Shown here one piece after another: positions 54,685 to 64,000 of a DNA stretch of 64,000 bases (position 1 is its first letter; each line of letters begins with the position of its first letter). Origin of the DNA: Oasisia sp. SBJ-2009 (lineage: Eukaryota > Annelida > Polychaeta > Sabellida > Siboglinidae); the NCBI GenBank assembly GCA_964017155.1, contig OZ024856.1, forward strand, positions 39,424,909 through 39,488,908, written 5' to 3'. The notes under the pieces were generated by a model. The model searched no databases, was not told the origin of the DNA, and saw only the letters and a list, made by a program, of their open reading frames with translations. The translations under genes were made by a program, and so were the position numbers.

Positions 54685-55194
54685 ATGTCCGACCAACGCT
54701 ACTCGACACGGACCACGCGGACCGTCTACTACTCGGATAGCAGCAGCAGCGACGGCCGGCAACAGTCGAACGTCTCGCAGACCGTCACCTACACCGACCG
54801 CGACGGTCGCGTCCACACTCAAACGACGAATCACCCAGGTGGCCGGTCAGCTGATAACTTTCTAGATTTCAACCCGAATCGTCATCTTAACACAAATCAA
54901 AACCGACCTCAGCCCGTTCCGCAGCAGCCGCCTAACCCGTCTGTCGGACAACGACTCAAGTCCGCGATGGACTCCGGAGCAAGAAGGTATTCGTCAGGAT
55001 GGGGTAATCGTAACAAGTCCAGCCGCCATGCCCCAGTCAAGCAAGTGAGCGTGCAGGGCAAGTCATTTGCGGAGATCAAGAAAGAATGCCTGGCCAAAGG
55101 CGTGCTTTTCGAGGATCCCGACTTCCCGGCTGTCGATTCGTCGATCTTCTACAGCCAAAGACCTCCTCGCCCCTTCGCGTGGAAGAGACCACCG
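54685..55194 (+). CDS. Calpain, first coding exon (gene continues beyond the window)
   Basis: Calpains are calcium-activated cytosolic cysteine proteases. This 170-codon exon starts MSDQRYSTRTTRTVYYSDSS, a polar Ser/Thr/Gln/Asn-rich N-terminal extension. It ends with the opening of the protease core: FAEIKKECLAKGVLFEDPDF, PAVDSSIFYSQRPPRPFAWK and RPP. The motif (E-CL--GVLFEDPDFPA---S-FYS---PRPF-WKRP) is diagnostic of the family. The donor is gtaacg, phase 0. The catalytic QGxLGDCWFLAA segment expected in the next exon was not found in the remaining 8.8 kb, so intron 1 is longer than that. The long low-complexity N-terminus resembles invertebrate calpains and CAPN8/9/11-type relatives only loosely; the subfamily is unresolved. 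Confidence 0.88.
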
Positions 55195-56179
55195 GTAACG
55201 TCACCTTTGCATCCGTTTTAGTTACTTTAAAGAGAAAAACATTCAAGAAAAGCAAACTAACGCCAAGACACACTAAAATGCAGAACGCACGACATTCTAC
55301 CCATCCTGTCCATAGCCAGAGAATCCTGTGAATTATACAAAGTGAACCTTTCGCTCTTCAGAACTATTCACTCCAGTCAGAGCATTACCAACACCACATG
55401 CAATTTTACGTTTAATTGAAGTATTTTTTATATACATGCTTAAGTAATAAACAATTTGAAAAGATGACCTAAAACAAAACTACTCCAATTAGATTAATTT
55501 TCAGTAATATAATTATAGTACTTACAGTATTGGATCACCTCAATGGTTGGGTCACCCTGCTATTGGGGTCGAGTTATGTCAGTCCCACATTATTTCCCAT
55601 AGTAAAGAATAATTATGACATTTGTCCCACTATTAGGGGTTGCTTGCTGTTTGTTAACAAGGTCCACAACTGAATGCAAAATGGTCAGCATATCCATATA
55701 TAAACCCCCGACACTTTTTAGGTCCCTTCGGACATGTAGATTTATTTTTAAACAGTAACAACAATTATAATGTACACACTGAAATGCCAAGTAAATACAA
55801 TTGAAATCTCAGTAAAGTAATTCCCCGGTAAAGTACTTCCCCAAATTACAGTTATGTATTACAGTTACAATGTGTACTGTACAGTATGCATGACTACAAC
55901 ATCCAATATAAAGTTTTAAAAGAATAAAATACCTATCACCTAAACCACTTATGTTAAGTAAAGTATTAATTAAGTATGTAAGCAAAGTATTATTATTATT
56001 TTTGTTTAATAGGTAATTGATATATCTTGGATATTTTAAAGAATTCTCTAGAGAATGGACACAGTGTTACACCTTTAACAAAATGAAGACTCATTCTCAT
56101 TAAATTGGCTTAAGCAAAATGTAAAATGATAATTGGGCTTTGTTTATTTACATAGATATGATTGTGTAAAGTTAACCAG

Positions 56180-56182
<3 letters not shown>

Positions 56183-56218
<36 letters not shown>
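56183..56218. repeat. (AT)n microsatellite
   Basis: Pure alternating AT of about 36 bases. Confidence 0.93.
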
Positions 56219-56219
<1 letters not shown>

Positions 56220-57135
56220 CCAGCAGAAATTGTAAATATTTATATGCACTTGCAGTTTGTTATTCAGTGTGTATCTTATATTTTTGAGATACACAATTCA
56301 GATAATAGAGAAATATGATCCAACCTCTTAGCTGTATAAATTAAATGCACCACTTTCTTTTGACAAACTATCAGGAAAACAGCTACAGCAAAGCGATGCA
56401 TTTATAATATTTGTTATGGGTCTAATTAATGTATTGATACATGCTTTTAGCAGTTATTAACATATTAATTTTAAATAACAGAGTAGAACATTTACTTACG
56501 GCAACTTCACTTTGACAATTACTTACAGTATAAAGTGGGAAGGCAGAACAAATCATACAGATTTTATTTTTAACATAACTTGAGAATGAGTCATATTAAT
56601 TGATATATAATTCGGTAGATTGTTATTGATGCAGTTCCATAATTGATGCAGATTAGACATACAGCTGTACTATGATCATATTTGTATACAGTATCAGTGT
56701 AATATAGCTTAAATAGCTATTTGTCTGTACAGCGATCCCTGCTCTAAATAGTGATGACTCGTAAAGTTTTTAGAGTGTAATTTTGGAAGTCATTCTTTCT
56801 TACACCCACATGTATTTTGTAGGGGCACGTTTGTGTAATGCATTGAGTACTTGTCAGTTTTTTATAAGTCAGATAGATGTTCTTTTGTATAGACCTGAGT
56901 TAAGGTAAGATCTTAGGATATCAGTATAATGATGTCAGACCTGTGAATGGCTCATTGCGGTTCGATTACAATGCAGCTTATAGAAACGTTATAATTAGCC
57001 ATGACAGCAAGATGGGCTCATTACCTTCTGTAGAGACCTATAGAAACTTGGACGGGTGGTGGACAGGTAAAAAATAAGGAGAAAAAAGGTCTTCCAACCT
57101 CATAGATATTGTCAGTTATGCTTTGAAAATGGGTG

Positions 57136-57308
<173 letters not shown>

Positions 57309-57351
<43 letters not shown>

Positions 57352-57356
57352 TACAC

Positions 57357-57413
<57 letters not shown>
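57309..57413. repeat. (AT)n microsatellite
   Basis: Alternating AT in two runs separated by a few bases. Confidence 0.92.
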
Positions 57414-57416
<3 letters not shown>

Positions 57417-57589
57417 ATATATATATTATACATGTTGTCTACAGGTACACTGTACTTAACTGTTTTAAGACATGTCTACAGGTACAACCTGGAAATGTAT
57501 CCATGAATAATCCAGACACTGCCATTGATATCAAGAAAGTATTTGCTTAATTTGCAATTATCCTGGGAGTGACCATGATTGAAAAGTCC

Positions 57590-57915
57590 TACTACACTTG
57601 TAGTAGAGCACATGAGAGAACCTGGGTTTGAATCCTCTGCTGGGGTGTTAAATCTTGGGCAGTTTTTTTCACTCTACATTGCTCCATTTCTCGTAGCTAT
57701 ACGAATGAGTACCTGGCTATAGACAGTGGTGGATATCTGTACGAGCAGCCTTTGCGCATTAGTAACAGCATGGCTGGGTGCTTCCTGGAGAAGTATAGAT
57801 AGTGTTTGACTGAATAGGTGTCACTGGTCTGCCAGGGAAGTAAAGTTTAAGTGTAAATAATTTTGAGTCGCCCTAAGGATTGGATATTGCACAATAAAAA
57901 TGTTACCTTTCACTT
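57590..57915 (+). mobile_element. tRNA-derived SINE, 5'-truncated copy
   Basis: Keeps the B-box-like gggtttgaatcc, cactctacattgctcca, gagtacctggctatagacag, gctgggtgcttcctggagaa and a tail ending gattggatattgcacaataa. The first part of the tRNA head is missing. Confidence 0.82.
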
Positions 57916-58989
57916 TTGTTGAAATCATATATTTTTATGTATTTTTGTGTAAAGCCAGATGTTGCATATCCTTTGGTGATGTGGTACCAAGAATGCTGTC
58001 TTACTTACAAACAAAGTAATAACAAGACCATAAGGCCTTTCTGCTGCAAACTCCTGGAAGTGCGGTGATGGAAACAGACCTGTCTATGGCTGTGTTTCAT
58101 AGATGTGATCCATCTTGTGATGGTTTATCACCCACTTTCTTCATGGTTCTCTGGGTTGTCTATGCAGAAAAACATGTAAAAAAACAGCTGAAATGAGCCA
58201 TGAACCAGGAATGGGTTTGGGTCTATGGGAGACATGTGTTAGGAGCAGTAATTATTGCCTCACTGTACCTGGATACACAGAGAGAAACCTGGAATATGTG
58301 AATCCTGCTTCCTGATTTACTGTGTGCAGGCAACCAACCCATTAGATGTCTGTTATGGTCGTTTGAGGGTTTTACTCAGACAAAGTATCATTTGGTGCAG
58401 GAGTCGTGTACTCAGGGCTGGTAACTAATCATCCATGAGAAACTTATAGTATTAGAGGTAAACATTTTGGCCATATTCCAGTGTAAACGTGTAAACATAC
58501 ATTTCATGCTTTTCCATCACTTGTTTATCGTGAAAATTTTTGCATTTATTTTATGCATTACAGCGTTCTTGCAGGAAAGAGAAGAAGACATTATTTTAGG
58601 TGTTGTGTCATTTTGGTAGGGTAAATGCGCAGAATGAGATACATTGGAAAGGTTTCTTCTGACATTTGCCAAGATTTGTTTTTCATTTGGAAGGTTCAGA
58701 CTAACTGATGATGATTGAGGATGGCTTGCTCTGATTCTGTCTTGTCTGTGGCCTGTGGGTGGTGGCAGAGTTCCATTGCAAGTACAAGTACAAGTACACA
58801 CCCGTCATCTGAGGAAACTGCCATATGCTGAACATTTGTTACTGGATTTCTACGAAATTGCAACTGACACAGTTATTTGATTGGTGGTTTGTACTGGTAA
58901 ATCTTTGCCCTGCAAAACTCCTCAGAATATCTGAAATAAGATACATAGCTTGATAATATTTGTTCTTCTTTCTGTTTACATACATACAT

Positions 58990-59300
58990 GACGTCCGTCC
59001 GTCCGTCCGTCCGTCCGTCCGTCCGTCCGTCCGTCCGTCCGTCCCTCCCTCCCTCCCTCCCTCCCTCCCTCCCTCCCTCCCTCCCTCCCTCCCTCCCTCC
59101 CTCCCTCCCTCCCTCCGTCCGTCCCTCCCTCCGTCCCTCCGTCCGTCCGTCCACCCACCCACTCATCCACCCACTCATCCACCCACTCATCCACCCACTC
59201 ATCCACCCACTCATCCACCCACTCATCCATCCATCCATCCACTCATCCACCCATCCATCCATCCACCCACCCATCCATCCATCCATCCACCCTCCCATCC
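58990..59300. repeat. Compound microsatellite (GTCC)n, (CTCC)n, (ccactcatccac)n
   Basis: About 13 gtcc units, then about 20 ctcc units, mixed units, then 12-bp cacccactcatc units grading into (ccat)n. The strand is strongly pyrimidine-rich. Long frames on both strands are artefacts. Confidence 0.95.
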
Positions 59301-59477
59301 AACATTTAACCTTATTCTAGAAGGTGTTTACCAGTTATGTTTTCCTAGTCAGTAAGATCTGTTGCAACTTAAAACCCTCTCTCGTGTTTGTGTTCCTGGA
59401 GTTCCCTGTCAGCAGGCGTCAGCTCAGTCAGCATTGGATGACTGGGTACAGCTGGACTAAGGCCACATCCAGGTGGG

Positions 59478-59525
59478 GAGGGAAGGGGAAGGGGAAGGGG
59501 AAGGGGAGAGGGAGAGGGAGGGGGC
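59478..59525. repeat. (ggggaa)n purine tract
   Basis: Tandem ggggaa then ggagag hexamers, all purine on the plus strand. Confidence 0.88.
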
Positions 59526-61599
59526 TGGAGGGCTAGAGGGAGGTTCCTGTCATGTCACCAGGCAGCTGTGCCGTAGTCTCAAGACTCACCTCACATTTCT
59601 CCTGCTGCTTCATTTATGTACCCTCAGTGTATCTGGTGTACTCAACTCTTGACCTCTGGAGGTCAACAGTTGACCTCTGGGGAACGTGATAGTTGCATTG
59701 ACTTATGACTCAGAGTGCTTATACATAATATAAATACAATCAGGTCTTATTTTTGAAACGGTTGTTTCCTGCATACTCTTGCATTGTCAATTGTCACGTG
59801 TTGTTTTATCTAAATTTTCCAGGAATGTATGAAGGATTATTTACATTATATACTGGCAGGCGAATTGTAACTTGTTTATGATGCTTTTGGATATTTCTGG
59901 TTGAATAAGTTTTTTGAAGTTTTCTTTAGAAATGGTCTTTATTTTCTGTTAAAAAATGTCCATTAATGTAGATGAATGAATAGGCGTATTCAGGTAATGA
60001 ATTTATGAATCACTATATTATTGGAATACATTTTATAATATTGCTTGTACTTCCATTCACTCACACACCCATCTATCCTGTTCATCTGAAAATCATTACA
60101 ACGTGCTAGTAATATCTGACTCCATTATTCATGAGTGTTTGACATTTTCCCAGCAGTTCTCATCATAATAGAAATGAACTGGTGCGGGAATGCCACCGGT
60201 GCATGACAGGATATTGTTTTTTTAATCTCCACCTAAACATTGACACACATAAAACATATACACTGTAACATTAAGTTTACTCTTAATTTTGAACCTAAGA
60301 ATTACTTGGAGTGCAGGTGTAGTTATTACCATTTATTGCTAACTATAACAAGTGAAACGTTTTGACGTTATTCCACTTTCCCTGAGACTGCTGTAAATTG
60401 ACACCGAGACTTACATTCCATAAGACAGATGTTTGGTCTCAGCAGTACAGACAAGCAGCAAGCAAGGCAACATATACAGCTAACACAAGTGGAATAAAAT
60501 ACTGATCTGTTCCTTGTCACAGCTGCAGTGGGGGGTGTCCACTACCATCAACAGCTGCAGTGGGGGGTGACCACTACCAACAACATCCAAATGTGGACAG
60601 TCCATTTTAATTATTAATTATCCTGCAATTTCAGAATTTTTTAGTTTAGAGACACAGGCTTTGAATCAACGGTGATGATTTTCCATGAATTATAAGAATA
60701 AAGAATGCTATCTTCGTCGTGATTGAAGTGAATAATGCTATGCTACCAGAAAATTGGTTGATTGTTGTTTTAGAAGTGATTATTGAATATTCCATTTTCA
60801 GTCCAATGTAGCAGTATCTAGGTAACAGTCATTCTGTGAAATGAATCTGTGCAATGTCAGCGTGGCGTATTTACATTTTGATATGAGTTGTCAGGGTCGC
60901 CAGTAGCCACACAATCTGAACTAAGAAATGTATTGAAAAGAGCAGCATAATGTTGTAATGGGAAATTTGGCATTTTACATTGTGAACTGATATTACACAT
61001 GTAGCGAGAAAGGCAGCAATAAATTTTTCTCCTGACATCTCCATATTGGAGATAGATACCTCGATACCTGTTGTCACACCAAAACAGTGGCACTAATTGG
61101 CTAAAGTATAAATTAAATGCATGTGATTTTTGGAAAATCACCTAAATTGTGTCAAAGCAGCCATGTACGTGTACCGCTTACTGCTCTGTGTTACGTGTAT
61201 TTGAACTGGGACTTTTTCAGATACAGGAATTTCTATTAGCACTGGCACATGGCTTCCTGTTAATAGTGTTCTTACAATGTAAGTTGTAATTGATTTATTT
61301 TAATGTTTAGACCATTTAAAAATACTGTAATTGGCAGTAGTCATTTATGAAATTGTTAAAAACAGAATACATAAAATCCAGTGCATGAGGAAATCTGAGT
61401 GGGTGTCTCTGTGTTACTGTACTGTATACCAAAACAGGAACTAAAACGGAACAAAGGTTCAGAGTGATATCTATGGAGTAGACCTGGGTGCGGCGAGGTC
61501 AGGGAGAAGGGGAAGTAATGACTGCATGAGTCAGTGGGAGTCGATGAATGTAGCAGATCAGGTCAATGGACCAGGGAGAAAATGGGGCCGACTGAGGGC

Positions 61600-61912
61600 A
61601 CAGGGAGGGAGGGGGGTCACTCCCAGGACCACATGGAGGGAGGGGGGTCACTCCCAGGACCACATGGAGGGAGGGGGGTCACTCCCAGGACCACATGGAG
61701 GGAGGGGGGTCACTCCCAGGACCACACGGAGGGAGGGGGGTCACTCCCAGGACCACACGGAGGGAGGGGGGTCACTCCCAGGACCACACGGAGGGAGGGG
61801 GGTCACTCCCAGGACCACACGGAGGGAGGGGGGTCACTCACAGGACCACACGGAGGGAGGGGGGTCACTCCCAGGACCACATGGAGGGAGGGGGGTCACT
61901 CACACGACCATT
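61600..61912 (+). repeat. 31-bp minisatellite
   Basis: About ten copies of gaggggggtcactcccaggac followed by cacatggagg, period 31, with a few point variants (acat/acac, ccc/aca). It is followed at once by cgaccattgcag, an acceptor-like sequence. No convincing exon follows. Confidence 0.95.
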
Positions 61913-62202
61913 GCAGATCTCCCCGGTACTATCCTGCCTACAAATTACTATGTAATTGTTGTATGTGTGCTTTAGTATGTGCAGTATGTCTGTTTGTGGC
62001 CTTGTGCGTGGATGTTTGTATGCAGGCTGTGTTTCTTTAATAATAGTAATAATAACATGACTTTTATTGTGCCTAAGTCCTTGGAACCCAAGCTCAGGGG
62101 TATATTAGTACAAAAGGCTAATCAATCAGTCTCGGTGTCAATAAACAATTCCAGTGGTCAACAGATTGATTAGTAAATATATTGTTCATGGCTCCAAGAA
62201 TG

Positions 62203-62365
62203 GTTTATTTTAGTATGATTTACTTACTTTGGAGCATTTTTGTCAAAGCGAGTATGACGTTTCGACCCGTCGTCTACGTGATCAAGGCCCGTAGACGACG
62301 GATCGAAACGCTGTACTCGCTTCGACAAAAATGCTCCAAAGTAAGTAAATCATACTAAAATAAAC
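62203..62365. mobile_element. Foldback element with 76-bp arms
   Basis: The left arm 62203-62278 starts gtttattttagtatgattta and ends gacccgtcgtctacg. The right arm 62290-62365 is its near-perfect reverse complement, ending atcatactaaaataaac. They are separated by an 11-base loop (tgatcaaggcc). Only a few mismatches are present (for example cgagtatgacgtttcgaccc against ggatcgaaacgctgtactcg). It has no coding capacity. Confidence 0.88.
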
Positions 62366-62520
62366 AGATTGATTGATACACGGGGAGCCTTGGTGGATAG
62401 GCATTTAAGGTTGTAAAGGTTTGTCTTTAAATGACGACGGAATTTAGCAATATTTTCAACTGTTCTAACACTGAAAGGGAGCATACTCCAAAGATTAGTC
62501 CCTATACATGTATAGAGACT

Positions 62521-62862
62521 ATTAGAGTGCAATGGCTCAGGGGTGGAGCTTTGGACTCTCGACTAAGAGAACCCGGGTTCGAATCCTGTGCTGCGGTGTT
62601 AAAACCTTGGGCAAGTTTTTTCACTCTACATTGCTCCAGTTCACTCTGTCTCAGCTGTATAAATGAGTATCTGATTATAGACAGTGGTGGATATGTGTAT
62701 GAGCAGCCTTCACGCATATAGTGTAGCTTATGGCTGGATGCTTCCCAGAAAAGTTGAGATGGTGTCTGATTGAACAAGTCTGCCGGGGAAGTAAAGTGTA
62801 AAGTCCTTTGAACAGTCCTAAGGACTGGATACTGTACTATATAAAAACTTACCTTTACTTTT
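62521..62862 (+). mobile_element. tRNA-derived SINE, full-length copy
   Basis: Head agagtgcaatggctcagggg, perfect B-box gggttcgaatcc (62576-62587), body cactctacattgctccagtt, gctggatgcttcccagaaaa, and tail ggactggatactgtactata. It is the best-preserved relative of the copy at 14889. Confidence 0.88.
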
Positions 62863-64000
62863 GTTATTGACTTTAGGGACAAACAGTAAATCAGAACTTG
62901 ATGATCAAAGCTGGGTATGTGTTGCACAAGAGTACTTAGCAGTGAATGTAAATATGAAGGTTACTTACGTGAAAGTGCCTGGTAAGTATTAGTACACTAC
63001 AGGTCTTAAAAATGACAAGATACAGACAGAAAGCCAATACAGAGACTGTAGTGGTGTAGGGTCATTCAGAACCACAAGTGGAGACCAAGAGTGGAGACCG
63101 AGAGTGGAGACCAAGCAGGCGGCACTCTGTGCACTCACAGTCTCTCACATATGTATCACAGAACATTCCAACAATCACCAGCAGCTGTTAATTGGCTTGT
63201 TTATCCCTTTCCCCTTGTCCCTGCTCTTTTCCCTGCCCAGGGCCCTAAGGCAGCCTTCCAGGTGGCATGCACGCAAGAAACACAACTTTGGTTATGTATA
63301 CCTGGAAGACATACCTCAGATGTTTGGTTATATATACCTATAAAACATCACATGTTTTCCCAAGGCTGTGTGCTTATGAAAAACTCCATTAACGGCGGTG
63401 GGCTGGCGAAAACACGAATTCTTACGGTGTCGACGGCGGGTTGCTCTGAAACGAAATATCAAACTCTGTGAGAACTGCGCATAAAGTGAAGACAGCTTGG
63501 CCAAAATTATGTTTTTTGTATCACTTCTGGTGGCTCGAGTGTGCTTCTAAACATGTTTCTTTAGACAGTAACATTTGGGCAGTTTTCATCATCACTGGCG
63601 GCAAATGTTGTTGATTAGAAAGAGTGGCATTCCCGCCAGTGCAGGGACTGATTTGAAGACACACAGTTTGATATAATGTCATTGTGAACTCCAGTGATCA
63701 GCCAGGCCTGGTGTGTTCAGTACGGATGGGTTAGCCTTACTTAGAGTTCTTACATCACCCGTGATGCCTGACTAGGCTGCAGAGACAGGCCGGGAATACT
63801 GGGACACAGACAGCCATAAACAAACAGGAACCTGACCTAGATTCAACAACATACCACAGCATCCCAAAGTCCAGACCCAGGAAGGAGGCGGCATCTATAG
63901 TTTCATACTACTAACTGAGGACAATGTAATAACTAATATGGCACGAGTAAATGTGATTTCACATTTGCCCCAAGAAGATAAACCTATCAGCTTTGTTTTG

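Noticed and set aside
58839..59355. Gly/Arg- and Pro/Ser-rich open frames
   Set aside because: Compound microsatellite of 4-bp and 12-bp units.

Overview
This is animal nuclear DNA: five protein genes broken into short exons by long introns with GT..AG borders, tRNA-derived SINEs, non-LTR retrotransposon fossils, MITE-like and hAT-like elements, and a very high density of micro- and minisatellites. The estrogen-receptor-type nuclear receptor restricts the source to chordates or lophotrochozoans. An ER without the usual estrogen-contacting histidine, plus minisatellites sitting on splice junctions, makes me favour a cephalochordate (amphioxus). A mollusc, annelid or brachiopod is not excluded from sequence alone.

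Layout. (1) 702-9990, plus strand: a complete estrogen receptor (ESR-type, NR3A) in nine coding exons, 548 codons, with a polyadenylation signal near 11085. (2) 11100-16316: intergenic, with two copies of a MITE family, a diverged hAT-like copy and a SINE. (3) 27196-16317, minus strand: complete WDR25 (WD-repeat protein) in five coding exons, 529 codons. (4) 27588-40184, plus strand: complete cytosolic tryptophanyl-tRNA synthetase (WARS1) in eight coding exons, 430 codons, head-to-head with WDR25 across a 391-bp shared promoter. Human WDR25 and WARS1 have the same divergent arrangement. (5) 49836-43442, minus strand: complete LRRC73-type leucine-rich-repeat protein in four exons, 315 codons, convergent with WARS1. 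(6) 49900-54600: intergenic LINE remnants and local duplications. (7) 54685-55194, plus strand: first coding exon of a calpain; the rest of the gene, including the catalytic cysteine, lies beyond the window. (8) 55195-64000: probably calpain intron 1, with SINEs, microsatellites and hairpins.

The genes do not form a pathway. They are a steroid-type transcription factor, a WD scaffold, a housekeeping aminoacyl-tRNA synthetase, an LRR protein and a calcium-dependent protease. Exon coordinates were derived by reading splice sites and checking that codon phase is preserved across every junction; all four complete genes give an uninterrupted reading frame.

The most striking feature is that at least seven exon boundaries in three genes (ER exons 6 and 7; WARS1 exons 3 (both sides), 7 and 8; LRRC73 exon 2) abut minisatellite arrays. 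In two cases the repeat unit itself contains the end of the exon plus the 5' splice site, so the intron carries many extra copies of a donor site.
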